From Armatimonadota bacterium (GTDB lineage Bacteria > Armatimonadota > Fimbriimonadia > Fimbriimonadales > Fimbriimonadaceae), in contig JAFDWS010000002.1 in assembly GCA_018268375.1 (NCBI GenBank), positions 1,178,001 through 1,242,000 of the forward strand: a DNA stretch of 64,000 nt, in the 5' to 3' direction. Both the position numbers and the translations under genes were made by a program. Positions within the stretch are counted from its first letter, which is position 1. Every line of letters begins with the position of its first letter. The notes beneath the pieces were generated by a model that made no database searches, was not told the origin of the DNA, and saw nothing but the letters and a program-made list of their open reading frames with translations. Positions 31,857 to 40,499 of this stretch are shown here, one piece after another.

Positions 31857-32429
31857 ATGGGGCGACCACCAGGCGTACTGGCTGTACAGGGCGACTTCGA
31901 GAAGCACCTGGACGCTTTTGCTGCCCTCGGCAGGGCAGACGCGCTCGAAGTCCGCTCCCAAGAAGACCTGGAGAAAGTCGGCAGCCTTGTCATTCCTGGC
32001 GGTGAAAGCACGACCGTCGGCCTTCTATTAGAACGCTTTGGGCTCGGCGAGGCCATTCAAGAGCGCGCGAAGAGCGGCATGCCTATTTGGGGGACATGCA
32101 TGGGCATGATCCTCCTTGCGAAGGACATCGAGGGCCTCGACCAGTTCCGGCTGGGGTTGCTAGATATCACCGTCCGGCGCAATGCGTTCGGAGCCCAAGT
32201 TCACTCTTTCGAGGACGAAGTGAAGTTCAAAGGGATGGCCACGCCGGTGACGGGGGTGTTCATCCGTGCGCCAATCGTCGTCCGAACCGGAAAGGGCGTC
32301 GAAGAGTTGGCAGACTACGAAGGCAAAATCGTCGCTGTCCGTCAAGGAAATCGGCTTGGCACCTCCTTCCACCCCGAACTCACTGGCGACAACAGGATCC
32401 ACGAGTGGTTCCTTGGTTTTGAAAATTAA
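31857..32429 (+). CDS. pdxT: PLP synthase glutaminase subunit
   Basis: A 190-residue class I glutaminase of normal PdxT length: GVLAVQGDFEKH at the N-terminus, PGGESTTVG, the catalytic Cys in WGTCMGM and the His/Glu in FHPELTGD near the C-terminus. It supplies ammonia to PdxS for pyridoxal phosphate synthesis. PdxS is usually adjacent but is not in this window. Longer in-frame starts exist but run through rocF. The ATG at 31857 is 7 bases after a -10-like box. Confidence 0.95.
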   Translation: MGRPPGVLAVQGDFEKHLDAFAALGRADALEVRSQEDLEKVGSLVIPGGESTTVGLLLERFGLGEAIQERAKSGMPIWGTCMGMILLAKDIEGLDQFRLGLLDITVRRNAFGAQVHSFEDEVKFKGMATPVTGVFIRAPIVVRTGKGVEELADYEGKIVAVRQGNRLGTSFHPELTGDNRIHEWFLGFEN

Positions 32430-32464
32430 AGGCCCCGCTCTCGAGGGCAGGAGAGACGGGGCTT
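32430..32464 (-). terminator. Terminator of the aroK-ribD operon
   Basis: GCCCCG-CTCTC pairs with GAGAG-A-CGGGGC (32432-32442 with 32451-32462, one bulge). On the minus strand it is followed by CCTTTAATTTT, so it serves the ribD side. Between it and ribD lies an AT-rich stretch with a 9-bp inverted repeat, CTTCTAATG at 32490-32498 and CATTAGAAG at 32557-32565. Confidence 0.65.
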
Positions 32465-32558
32465 GGTTCGGGGGAGGAGAGAAATTGTTCTTCTAATGTG
32501 TATGACTACCGCACGCCTCGGTATGTTCCAACTTTAGCACGATTTTAGACTTAATTCA

Positions 32559-33593
32559 TTAGAAGTCTCGTAAAAAGGACATTTGGACGTCCCCTCCGAT
32601 CTTCTTGACCGCCCTCAGTTTGAGAGACCCACTTGGCGAGCCAGGCCAGGGAAACCTCGCTCCCGAACCAAATTGATTCGGCCCGACGAACAATTCGACG
32701 CTATCGAACAGTCCCCGGTCCATGAAGTGAGCTAAGGTCCTAGGACCTCCTTCTACCAAGATCCCCCGAACTCCCTGAAATTGAACGGCCTCTAAGAGCC
32801 AATCAAGATCGAACGTCTCGCCACTCGGAGCTTCCATTTGTGCGTCAAGAGTCCTCCGCCCCTTGCCAACGAACCACAACGTCCGGCCGGGCTCTTCAAA
32901 GACTCTCTCGCCACCTGCGAGCCGCGCATGGGGATCAATGACAATTCGCACCGGCTGGTTCACCACTCCCTTGATCCTGGCCGTCAACAGCGGCTTGTCT
33001 CTCTGCACTGTCTTCCAGCCCACGAGGACCGAGCCCATTTCAGCCCGGAGCCGCTGGCCAGCGCTTCGCGCACGTGGCCCGGTGATCCACTGGCTGGAAC
33101 CGTCCTCCCTCGTCATGAATCCGTCCACAGTCACCGCTGCCTTCAAGCAGACATAAGGCCGGCTCATCTCGAAGGATGTGAGGAAGACTCGGTTGGCGCT
33201 CCGCGCCTCGTCCGCGAGCAAGCCCACCTTTACGTCGATGCCGTGCTCCCTGAGATACTCCGTTCCGCCACTGGCGATGGGGTTTGGATCTGGAACCGCG
33301 AGCCACACCCGCTTGACGCCTGCTTTGACCAGGGCCTCCGAGCAGGGCGGCGTGCGACCGTGATGGGCACATGGTTCTAAGGTGACGAAGACGTCTGCGC
33401 CTCGTGCACTGGAGCCCGCCATCGCCAGCGCCATGGACTCGGCATGGGGGGCTCCGGCGTGATCATGATAGCCCTCTCCCACAATCTCGCCGTTCTTGAC
33501 GATAACGCAGCCGACCCTCGGATTAGGAGCGGGAAAGCCCCTGAGAGAGAGGCGCACGGCTCGCGCCATCCATTTCTCAATCCCGCTTGCCAT
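32559..33593 (-). CDS. ribD: Riboflavin biosynthesis deaminase/reductase
   Basis: A 344-residue bifunctional enzyme of usual length. The N-terminal deaminase has zinc-binding HAES and PCAHHGRTPPC (His and two Cys). The reductase half contains KAAVTVDGFMT, SSQWITG and GILVEGGPRTLAHFM. It performs the second and third steps of riboflavin synthesis. It is the last gene of the aroK-aroB-kinase-rpe operon, its start overlapping the upstream small membrane protein gene by 17 bases. Other rib genes are not present. Confidence 0.95.
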   Translation of the reverse strand: MASGIEKWMARAVRLSLRGFPAPNPRVGCVIVKNGEIVGEGYHDHAGAPHAESMALAMAGSSARGADVFVTLEPCAHHGRTPPCSEALVKAGVKRVWLAVPDPNPIASGGTEYLREHGIDVKVGLLADEARSANRVFLTSFEMSRPYVCLKAAVTVDGFMTREDGSSQWITGPRARSAGQRLRAEMGSVLVGWKTVQRDKPLLTARIKGVVNQPVRIVIDPHARLAGGERVFEEPGRTLWFVGKGRRTLDAQMEAPSGETFDLDWLLEAVQFQGVRGILVEGGPRTLAHFMDRGLFDSVELFVGPNQFGSGARFPWPGSPSGSLKLRAVKKIGGDVQMSFLRDF

Positions 33594-33870
33594 GGTCTTT
33601 CAAGCTCCCTTCGACCAAGCCCTGCAGGATCTTGCGCTCCTCAGTCAGGAACTCTCGCCTGGCTTGCCGAGCCAGGAGGACCGCAGAAGCCGCCACCGCC
33701 ACCCATGTCGAAGCCGTCACCGTGAAATACGTCCACGCGTTGGTCGCCCACACGACTTTCGCCCTGCGGGTCGCTGACTTGACCGGCGGCGCGCCGACTG
33801 TGAAGGGCCACACGATAAGGAGGAGCACCCCAAAGATCAGAAGGGTCGTCGTCAGGACTTTGAGGCGCAC
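33577..33870 (-). CDS. Small two-helix membrane protein
   Basis: A 97-residue protein. The first helix (VLTTTLLIFGVLLLIVWPF) and second helix (FTVTASTWVAVAASAVLLA) flank a basic loop (SATRRAKVVW), and the C-terminus is helical and charged (REFLTEERKILQGLVEG). The GTG at 33870 overlaps the rpe end by 19 bases and has AAGGAG about 12 bases upstream. Function unknown; the operon position between rpe and ribD gives no clear hint. Confidence 0.65.
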   Translation of the reverse strand: MRLKVLTTTLLIFGVLLLIVWPFTVGAPPVKSATRRAKVVWATNAWTYFTVTASTWVAVAASAVLLARQARREFLTEERKILQGLVEGSLKDHGKRD

Positions 33871-34505
33871 GCTTCGCGCAACTCCTTCATATTCTCGGCG
33901 ATCCGGCCACCGCGGACAAGAAAGCTGCCCGTCACGAACGTCGTCGCACCCGCGTCCCAAAGCATGCCGATCGTGGACGGGTCCACACCACCGTCCACTT
34001 CGATCTCGAGCCCAGGTGCCCTGTCGCGCAATTGGCGCACCTTTTCAACTGACGCCGAGACAAGCTCCTGTCCGCCCCATCCCGGATTGACGGTCATCAC
34101 CAGCGCGACGTCGATCACGTCAACGAGCGGATAGAGCATTTCCACGGGCGTCCCAGGGTTGATGGCGACCCCAGCCTCACACCCGGCGTCATGAAGCTGC
34201 TGGGCCAGCCGGTTGGCATGCGGCGTCGTCTCCGCGTGGAACGTGATGCGCTGGCAGCCAGCCTGCAAGAAAGCTTCAAAGTGGCGCTCCGGCGTCAGGG
34301 TCATCAGGTGCGCTTCAAACCGTGTCGAACCAAGCGGCCGGAGGCTCTTGACGAGTCCAGCCCCGAACGTGATCGGGGGCACGAACTGGCCGTCCATGAC
34401 GTCGAAATGGATCCAGTCCGCTCCTGCTGCCATCATTTCTGCCACCGGAGCACGAAAGTCGCTCGGATCGCAAGAGAGAATCGAGGGGGCGAGGGAGGGC
34501 CTCAT
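33852..34505 (-). CDS. rpe: Ribulose-phosphate 3-epimerase
   Basis: A 217-residue TIM-barrel enzyme of normal length: SLAPSILSCD at the start, WIHFDVMDGQFVPPITFG with metal-binding His/Asp, VMTVNPGWGGQ and EVDGGVDPSTI. It interconverts ribulose-5-P and xylulose-5-P. The ATG overlaps the kinase-like gene stop (ATGA). Rpe next to a PASTA kinase gene is a conserved pairing in many bacteria. Confidence 0.97.
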   Translation of the reverse strand: MRPSLAPSILSCDPSDFRAPVAEMMAAGADWIHFDVMDGQFVPPITFGAGLVKSLRPLGSTRFEAHLMTLTPERHFEAFLQAGCQRITFHAETTPHANRLAQQLHDAGCEAGVAINPGTPVEMLYPLVDVIDVALVMTVNPGWGGQELVSASVEKVRQLRDRAPGLEIEVDGGVDPSTIGMLWDAGATTFVTGSFLVRGGRIAENMKELREACASKS

Positions 34506-36256
34506 CTTTGTTCACCCTGATCCTTGGCCTTTTCGGTCGCCTTTTTGGTGATCTGGTCGACCAGCACTTCATCGAAGAAGATACGGAACATGGCCTCCTT
34601 GCCAAAACCTTCGTGCTCGACCAAGAACTGCTCTCCGGGCTCCTTCTGTTCCTCAAAGATGGTCTGTGTCTCCCGGTCGTCGGTCATATCGATGCGCACA
34701 GCGACAGGGGCTGCCCCAGGTGGCATCGTGATCGTCAGCTTGTACAGATAGCGGTCGGTGCTCGCCCCCTCGTCCGCGACTCGCTTGTCCCCATTGCTCA
34801 CGGAGACCTTGACCTTGGAGCCACGCTCTATGCGGCGACCCGCGCCCGGGTTCTGAGTGACGATCAGTCCTTCTGCGAGCTCCCGGTCACGCACTTTGTC
34901 GAGACGGTCGTTCACCTCCAGATTGAGCGCAGCAAGGAGATTGTTGGCGTCGGCGACGGTACGTCCCCGCAAGTCGGGCACCTCCACGAAGCGGCTGCCC
35001 GAACTCAGGACCACTTGAACAGTGCCCTGTTCCTTGATCTTCTGGCGCCCTGGCGCCGGGCTTTGCTCAAGCACGGTGCCGGCGGGGAACTTCTCAGACT
35101 CCATTTGCCGGCTCATGCGCATCGTCAAGCCGAGATCCCGCAACTGCTTAGCCGCCTCCTGTTGGCTCTTCCCAACGAGATTCGGCAAGTCGATAATCTT
35201 CGGCTGGTGCGTGTTGAACCAGGCCCACCCGCCTAGCGCACCGACAAAAGCGATGACCGTGAGGTAGACGAGAACAACGAGCCAGCCTGGCAAGCCGTCC
35301 GTCTCTTCTCTCTTCTTCTTTGCCTTGACCTTGGCCTGTTGGGAGACCTTTTGCTCGGGCTCCTGGACGACGGGAGCAACTGGCTTGGGCTCGCCTGGCT
35401 CCTTGCGAAGCGGCCAACTGAGGGGCCGCCCGAACCGAAGAGCGTCTTGAATGCCACGGAGATCAGCAAGGAGCTCGTCGATCTTCTGGTATCGCTCGCC
35501 GGGATTCTTGCTCAAGCACTTCCTGACAAGCTCGTCGAGAGCTTCCGGTACGGAAGGGTTGATGTTCCGAAGCGAGGGGTAGGGCGCGGTCGCATGTTTG
35601 GTGGCAATCGCTACCGTCGAGTCCCCCGAGAACGGGCAGCGACCTGCGAGCATCTGATAGATCAAGACACCGACGGAATAGACGTCCGTCGCAGGGCTCG
35701 GCATAGCGCCCGCCGTCACCTCTGGAGCCAAATAGTGAGCCATGCCCCTGAGCATTGCGAGCCCTGCTTTGCTACTATGCGGGTAGGTCGTCCAGTACCC
35801 GGTCATCGCGAGCTTGACCGAGCCGGACGGCGTGATCAGCACATTGCGACCGCTCACGTCACCATGGAGCATTCCTGCCTGATGAACCGCACTGAGGGCT
35901 TCGCAGACGTTTACGGCCGTGGAAACGGCCAACTGGACGGAAAACGAGGCGAGGCGCTTCACACGCTCGTCGAGTGGAATCGACGGAACATATTCGCTGA
36001 CGATGGCGACTTTTCCTTCGTCCTCCACAAAGTCGGTGATCTTCTCCAAGCCCGGATGTTGGACTTGTTGCACTTTCTCAGTGTGCTCGCGGAGGGCTCG
36101 GACAAACGCTGGTTCCGATACGAACGCCGGATCCAGCAGTCGGACACGGACTTCCTTGCCGCTTTGCCTGTCCATTGCACGATAGCTGGCGAAGAGGGGC
36201 GAGTCTTCGATGTCACCGAGGATCTCGTACCGTACGCCGACGAGTTCGCCGATCAC
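34502..36256 (-). CDS. PASTA-domain Ser/Thr pseudokinase
   Basis: A 584-residue PknB/PrkC-like protein: a kinase-like domain (about 8-275), a basic linker, one transmembrane helix (about 325-347), two PASTA domains (about 350-490) and a C-terminal tail. The kinase core is degenerate. The VAIK Lys is Arg39 (VRVR), HRD reads HGD (131-133), the catalytic-loop Lys is Ser135, and DFG reads MTG (151-153), so the magnesium-binding Asp is lost. The glycine-rich loop is also poor. APE (YLAPEV) and the helical lobe with DVYSVGVLIYQML persist. It is probably a wall-fragment or lipid II sensor without phosphotransfer. The operon order with rpe matches active prkC loci. Confidence 0.88.
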   Translation of the reverse strand: MIGELVGVRYEILGDIEDSPLFASYRAMDRQSGKEVRVRLLDPAFVSEPAFVRALREHTEKVQQVQHPGLEKITDFVEDEGKVAIVSEYVPSIPLDERVKRLASFSVQLAVSTAVNVCEALSAVHQAGMLHGDVSGRNVLITPSGSVKLAMTGYWTTYPHSSKAGLAMLRGMAHYLAPEVTAGAMPSPATDVYSVGVLIYQMLAGRCPFSGDSTVAIATKHATAPYPSLRNINPSVPEALDELVRKCLSKNPGERYQKIDELLADLRGIQDALRFGRPLSWPLRKEPGEPKPVAPVVQEPEQKVSQQAKVKAKKKREETDGLPGWLVVLVYLTVIAFVGALGGWAWFNTHQPKIIDLPNLVGKSQQEAAKQLRDLGLTMRMSRQMESEKFPAGTVLEQSPAPGRQKIKEQGTVQVVLSSGSRFVEVPDLRGRTVADANNLLAALNLEVNDRLDKVRDRELAEGLIVTQNPGAGRRIERGSKVKVSVSNGDKRVADEGASTDRYLYKLTITMPPGAAPVAVRIDMTDDRETQTIFEEQKEPGEQFLVEHEGFGKEAMFRIFFDEVLVDQITKKATEKAKDQGEQR

Positions 36257-36462
36257 TTCGCTTCCTCCACTTTCTCAGGGACGAACGCGAGGGCCACCGC
36301 TCCAACGAGCAAGACCAAGGACAGATAAGGCACGGCAGACGTGTCAAGAGCTTTCGAATAGGCGGCCGGGTCACCGACCCAATAAGCGTATTGGCTTGCG
36401 AAGTATCCGCCCGCCATCAGCAGGACGCCAATCATGCCCACAGCTGTTCGCAGCGTTCTCAT
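36253..36462 (-). CDS. Small membrane protein
   Basis: A 69-residue protein with two transmembrane helices (GMIGVLLMAGGYFASQYAYW and YLSLVLLVGAVALAFV) and a short acidic C-terminus (EKVEEAK). Overlaps aroB upstream and the pseudokinase downstream by ATGA each, so it is embedded in the operon and is likely real. Function unknown; possibly a partner of the membrane-bound pseudokinase. Confidence 0.65.
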   Translation of the reverse strand: MRTLRTAVGMIGVLLMAGGYFASQYAYWVGDPAAYSKALDTSAVPYLSLVLLVGAVALAFVPEKVEEAK

Positions 36463-37478
36463 GCTGACCGAAGAACCCGTTGGACGTCCTCTTTCATAAC
36501 GCCGGTGACAAGTTTACACTTGCCGACAGCTGTTAGAAGACTGAAGGACACACCTTCGGCCGTGTTCTTCTTGTCTCGAGCCAGGTACGCCATGACCTCA
36601 TCGGCCTCAAGGCCCTGTGGGAGGTCTACCGGCAGTCCTTGCGACGCCAAGCCCTTGCGCACCCGTTCTGCCGTCCCTTTTGGACTTAGACCGAGGGTTT
36701 CGCCCAGACGGCTCTCGCAGACCATCCCCACGCTGATAGCCTCACCATGAGTCCAAGTGCCGTAGCCGAGGCACGCTTCCAAGGCGTGGCCGATCGTGTG
36801 GCCGAAGTTGAGGATGGCCCGCCGCCCAGTCGTTTCAAACTCGTCTTCCTCGACGACTGCTGCCTTGAGTTCGACACAGCGAGCCACGAGGTCTTCCATC
36901 CGACCGTCTCGAGGGACGATTGGTTGCGATTCGAGCAGCGAAAGGAGAGGCTCGTCCATGATGAAGCCGTACTTCCAAACTTCAGCCGAGCCACAAAGAA
37001 GTTCACGCTGGGGAAGTGTTCCCAAGAACTCGGTCGAAATCGACACTTTGTCAGGTGGCCAGAATGCCCCAGCGAGGTTCTTGCCTTCCTTCAAGTCGAC
37101 TCCGACTTTGCCGCCGACGCTCGAATCGACCATCGCCAAGAGGCTCGTAGGCACCATGTGCAGTCGGACGCCCCTCATATAGGTGGCAGCCGCAAAACCC
37201 GCCAGGTCACCGATCACTCCCCCGCCAAAAGCAACGACCACAGCGTCGCGCCTCGCCCCACGCTGAGCCAGCCAGCCCAAAATCCGGGCCGTCACCTCCA
37301 TCGTCTTGCTTCCTTCGCCTGGCTCGATCACGAGCGCCTCGCGTCCCTCCAGGAAATTGGGCCAAGCACCGGCCAGGTTCGTATCGGTCACGACATAGGC
37401 ACCGAGAGTCTCGCGGAGGATCTCTTCGGGCGATTCGAACGACACGTCGTAGCTGCCTCGAGACGAATTGACCCTCAT
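36459..37478 (-). CDS. aroB: 3-dehydroquinate synthase
   Basis: A 339-residue enzyme of the shikimate pathway. It shows the NAD-binding GEGSKTMEV, AFGGGVIGDLAGFAAATYMRG, metal-binding region VDSSVGGKVGVDL and LNFGHTIGHALEACLGYGTW with the zinc His residues. Slightly short (E. coli about 360). The start overlaps the aroK stop (ATGA), the classic aroK-aroB pairing, here immediately downstream of the pilus secretin. Confidence 0.97.
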   Translation of the reverse strand: MRVNSSRGSYDVSFESPEEILRETLGAYVVTDTNLAGAWPNFLEGREALVIEPGEGSKTMEVTARILGWLAQRGARRDAVVVAFGGGVIGDLAGFAAATYMRGVRLHMVPTSLLAMVDSSVGGKVGVDLKEGKNLAGAFWPPDKVSISTEFLGTLPQRELLCGSAEVWKYGFIMDEPLLSLLESQPIVPRDGRMEDLVARCVELKAAVVEEDEFETTGRRAILNFGHTIGHALEACLGYGTWTHGEAISVGMVCESRLGETLGLSPKGTAERVRKGLASQGLPVDLPQGLEADEVMAYLARDKKNTAEGVSFSLLTAVGKCKLVTGVMKEDVQRVLRSA

Positions 37479-37981
37479 GGTCCTAAGAGCACCTCCTTTA
37501 TTCGCATGGCGACCTCCGCATGGCCTTCGTCTGCCACGGAGACGACAAAGTCGGCCCGCTTGTACATGGGTTCGCGCGCGACCAGGATATCTTCGAACCG
37601 CTTTTCCCAGTCGGGCACTTCAAGCAGGGGGCGCTTCCGCTTCGTGGTGGTGAGCCTTTGCTTGAGGACGTCAGGCTCCACATCCAGGAAAACAATCACC
37701 CCGAGCCGTTTCATTTCGTGCCAATTCTCTTCCCTTAGGACGATGCCGCCACCAGTCGCAAGGACTCCCTCGGTCATCTCCAGCTCCTGGAGCATTCGCG
37801 TCTCGTAGTCGCGAAACGCGGCCTCGCCGTAAATCTGGAACCACTGGCGGATCGGCCTGCCCAGACGGGCCTCAAGGAGCTTGTCTGTGTCGTAAAAGGG
37901 CACGGACAACAGCTCGGCAAGCTCCATTCCGACGGTGCTCTTGCCGCTGCCCATCATGCCCACCAAGATCACGAGCGCCAT
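37475..37981 (-). CDS. aroK: Shikimate kinase
   Basis: A 168-residue P-loop kinase: LVGMMGSGKSTVG (Walker A), DTD and RDYE shikimate-binding patterns, GGGIVL and a lid region with KRPLL. It phosphorylates shikimate. First gene of the seven-gene operon running to ribD. The ATG at 37981 is used; a TTG at 37987 is possible. There is no good ribosome site, and a terminator-like hairpin ends 9 bases upstream, so read-through from pilQ may be controlled there. Confidence 0.95.
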   Translation of the reverse strand: MALVILVGMMGSGKSTVGMELAELLSVPFYDTDKLLEARLGRPIRQWFQIYGEAAFRDYETRMLQELEMTEGVLATGGGIVLREENWHEMKRLGVIVFLDVEPDVLKQRLTTTKRKRPLLEVPDWEKRFEDILVAREPMYKRADFVVSVADEGHAEVAMRIKEVLLGP

Positions 37982-37990
37982 AGACAAAGA

Positions 37991-38023
37991 GAGCGACGGT
38001 AGGCTCTCATCCTACCGCCGCTC
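37991..38023 (-). terminator. Hairpin between pilQ and aroK
   Basis: On the minus strand a 13-bp stem with one mismatch (GAGCGGCGGTAGG with CCTACCGTCGCTC, 7-base loop) is followed by TCTTTGTC. It is 27 bases after the pilQ stop and can end the pilus transcript or attenuate aroK. Confidence 0.65.
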
Positions 38024-38049
38024 AAGGATACTTGGCTTTTGTCCCGTGC

Positions 38050-39651
38050 TTACGGCTGAAGGCCGAGCTCGTCCTCTTGGACGATGTTCGGGGTCACGAA
38101 GACCACGAGCTCGCTCGATTCCTTCGAGTCGTTGCGACCACGGAAGAGTTGACCGACGATCGGCAGGTCGGAAAGAACCGGAATGCGTTTGACCGCATAG
38201 CTGTCCTTCTTCGTCGTGAACCCTGCCAGAGCGATGGTCTCACCGTTCTTCACGATCGTCGAGAGGGTGATCTGCTGCTGCGTGGTGTTCGGCAACTGCT
38301 GACCGTCCGGACCGACTGAGAAGCCAGTGATCGTCGCGATGTTCGGCGTGAGCGTCATCGCGATGGTGTTGTCATTGTTGATGCGAGGCTTGACTGCCAG
38401 GAATGTGCTGACAGGAACCGGCACCGGGTTAAAGAACGTCTGCTGACCACCAGGGCCGTTGTTGACGATCGGGACGAAGATGTACGTTGTGATCGTCTGC
38501 GCAACAAGCGCCGGCTGGTTGTTCAGGGTTCGGAGCAGCGGTGCGCTCACCGATCGGCCCCAACCATTGTTCATCAGCGTCCTCAAGCGGGTGCTGAGGT
38601 TGCCGGTGGAATAGTTGAAGAAGACCGGGTCGCCAGAGCGAGCGAACTCGCCAGGGCGGACACCCGCGAAGATCGTTCCGCGACCGTACAGCCAGTCGAT
38701 ACCGAGGGCACGGTCGGCCGTCTGCGTCGTGGCCACGAACTCGACCTTGATGACGACCTGTCGCGGCTGAACGTCAAACTGTTCGATCAGGCGCTCAAGC
38801 TCGCGAATCGCTTCCTCACTGCCTTGGACAATGAAGGAGTTGTCGGTCGGGTCATAGATGACGCGGTCGATACCGGTCGGGACGAGGCCCTGGCCACCCT
38901 GAAGGTTGCCTACGCCACCGTTGTTCTGCCCGCCGGGGCCACCGCCCTGCTGACCGCCGCCCAGACCGCCTCCGCCGAGGCCACCACCACCACCAACTTG
39001 GCCTGCGGCCTCGTTCGGCAGGGTGATCGAGCCACCAGCTTCGGTGCCGGGGTCTCCGATGTTGCTCAGCTTAGGCATGGTCATCGGCGAGGTCGGCTGC
39101 CCAGAGTTGTATATCTGGAACAGGTTGCTGTTCGCCTTGTTCGTGCCCGTAACGTCTTTCGTGAACCGGTCAATCTGATAGAAACCGTTCGTCGAGTCGT
39201 AGGCGACCGCCTTCGTGATCATCGACAGGATCATTTCGGGGTCGCCCCGCATGACCTTGATGTGCTTGATGATCTTCGGCTGGGCGACGGCCATGACCGG
39301 CTCCTCTGTGGGGGCTGCGGCTTCCTTCGTCCCAGCGCGAATGATGAAGACGCCGTTCGCGTCACGCTCGGCCACGGCACCGGCCGCCTTGCAGATGTAC
39401 TGAATGGCTTCTTCGGCCGTCCTCTGACTCAGCTTAAGGTCGATCTTTTTGAAATCTTCCGTGCTGGACTGGACGACGAACTGAAGGCCCGTCTGCAAGG
39501 TCAGCGCCTGAATGGCGCTGTGAAGGTCGGCATCGCGCAAGAAGAGATCGACGCGTTTCTGCATCGGATCTTGCTGAGCGAAGCTAACAGAAGCAAGCGA
39601 TGTCGCGGCGGCGAGAACCGCCGCGACACGTGAGAGTCTTTTCCACTGCAT
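38050..39651 (-). CDS. pilQ: Type IV pilus secretin PilQ
   Basis: A 533-residue secretin with signal peptide (about 1-25, SVSFA|QQ). It has an STN-type N-terminal domain (LFLRDADLHSAIQALTLQTG), N-domains with a Gly-rich insertion (about 223-255), and the C-terminal secretin barrel with VEFVATT and AVKRIPVLSDLPIVGQLFRG, ending SSELVVFVTPNIV. It forms the outer-membrane ring through which the pilus passes. Shorter than proteobacterial PilQ and without AMIN domains. The ATG at 39651 has AGGAGG upstream at 10-base spacing; a TTG at 39657 is also possible. Confidence 0.95.
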   Translation of the reverse strand: MQWKRLSRVAAVLAAATSLASVSFAQQDPMQKRVDLFLRDADLHSAIQALTLQTGLQFVVQSSTEDFKKIDLKLSQRTAEEAIQYICKAAGAVAERDANGVFIIRAGTKEAAAPTEEPVMAVAQPKIIKHIKVMRGDPEMILSMITKAVAYDSTNGFYQIDRFTKDVTGTNKANSNLFQIYNSGQPTSPMTMPKLSNIGDPGTEAGGSITLPNEAAGQVGGGGGLGGGGLGGGQQGGGPGGQNNGGVGNLQGGQGLVPTGIDRVIYDPTDNSFIVQGSEEAIRELERLIEQFDVQPRQVVIKVEFVATTQTADRALGIDWLYGRGTIFAGVRPGEFARSGDPVFFNYSTGNLSTRLRTLMNNGWGRSVSAPLLRTLNNQPALVAQTITTYIFVPIVNNGPGGQQTFFNPVPVPVSTFLAVKPRINNDNTIAMTLTPNIATITGFSVGPDGQQLPNTTQQQITLSTIVKNGETIALAGFTTKKDSYAVKRIPVLSDLPIVGQLFRGRNDSKESSELVVFVTPNIVQEDELGLQP

Positions 39652-39692
39652 TCCCAAGTATCCTCCTGACTGACTAATTTGTCCTTTCTGGC

Positions 39693-40424
39693 TTAACGAC
39701 CGCCACCAAAGCCGCCGCCGCCTCCACCGAAGCCGCCGCCGCCGAAGCCGCCGCCACCAAAGCCGCCGCCGCCGAAGCCGCCGCCGCTAAAGCCGCCACC
39801 GCCTCCACTGAAGCCGCCGCCGCTGAAGCCGCCGCCACCACCGCTGAAGCCGCCGCCGCTGAAGCCACCGCCGCCGCCGCTGAAGCCGCCGCCACCGCCG
39901 CTGAAGCCACCACCGCCGCCGCCAAGGCCCGACATGGTGCTCATCTCAGGTTGCGTGCCGATGTCGGCCGAGCCCGCCAAGATCAAGGCCAGCAACTGCG
40001 GATCGACCTTGCGGATCTTGATCCGGATCGTCGATTTGCTGTTGGTGGTCGGCGTCTCGGTCGTCGACGGATTGTTCGGATTGATGACCGTCGTCGGCTT
40101 CGGGATGATCACGTAAACATTGCCCTCGACGCGGTACGTCGCTTCGACCTGGTTGAGGACGTTGCGCAAGGCCGTTTCGAACGGCACGTCGCGAAGATGG
40201 ACAGTAACGGTGCCCTGCACGTCGTTAGAGACCGTGTAGCTGGCGTTCACGGCCTTGAAGATGATCTTCAGGGCGTCGCGAACATCGGCCTGGTCGAGTT
40301 CCACGACCGGAATGATCTGGTTCCGGATTTCTTGATCTTGGGCGATGGTCGTCGCAGGCGTCGCAAAGACACCGACGAGCAAGGTCGCGCCCAGAAGCGT
40401 TCCAATGAGATTGTTGACTCGCAT
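39693..40424 (-). CDS. STN-domain protein with Gly-Phe repeat tail
   Basis: A 243-residue exported protein: signal peptide (about 1-27), a secretin/TonB short N-terminal-type domain (VVELDQADVRDALKIIFKA and DVPFETALRNVLNQVEATYR), a Thr/Asn-rich linker, a short beta segment (IRIKIRKVDPQLLALILAG) and a tail of about 75 residues made almost only of Gly with 12 Phe and interspersed Ser. It sits between pilP and pilQ, suggesting a periplasmic extension of the secretin ring as a separate polypeptide. The ATG at 40424 follows GAGGAG; earlier in-frame starts lie upstream of that site. Confidence 0.8.
   Translation of the reverse strand: MRVNNLIGTLLGATLLVGVFATPATTIAQDQEIRNQIIPVVELDQADVRDALKIIFKAVNASYTVSNDVQGTVTVHLRDVPFETALRNVLNQVEATYRVEGNVYVIIPKPTTVINPNNPSTTETPTTNSKSTIRIKIRKVDPQLLALILAGSADIGTQPEMSTMSGLGGGGGGFSGGGGGFSGGGGGFSGGGFSGGGGGFSGGGFSGGGGGFSGGGFGGGGFGGGGFGGGGFGGGGGGFGGGR
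39696..39930. repeat. Tandem GGx-Phe coding repeat
   Basis: Imperfect 12- to 21-base units, CC-GCC-rich on the plus strand, encode GGGGF, SGGGF and SGGGGGF units in the STN-domain protein. The low complexity makes this a slippage-prone tract and a risk for assembly error in copy number. Confidence 0.9.
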
Positions 40425-40499
40425 TTGACTCCTCATAGTGTTAGAAGCCTTGCTACCCACTTGGCTTCGCTGTTTTCTCGAAATTCTGCTCATGTTCGG

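Noticed and set aside
39674..39930. Ala/Val-only open frame and CRISPR-like spacing in the repeat tract
   Set aside because: It is the frame-shifted reading of the GGx-Phe tail of the STN-domain protein. Units vary in length with no unique spacers, so it is not a CRISPR array.
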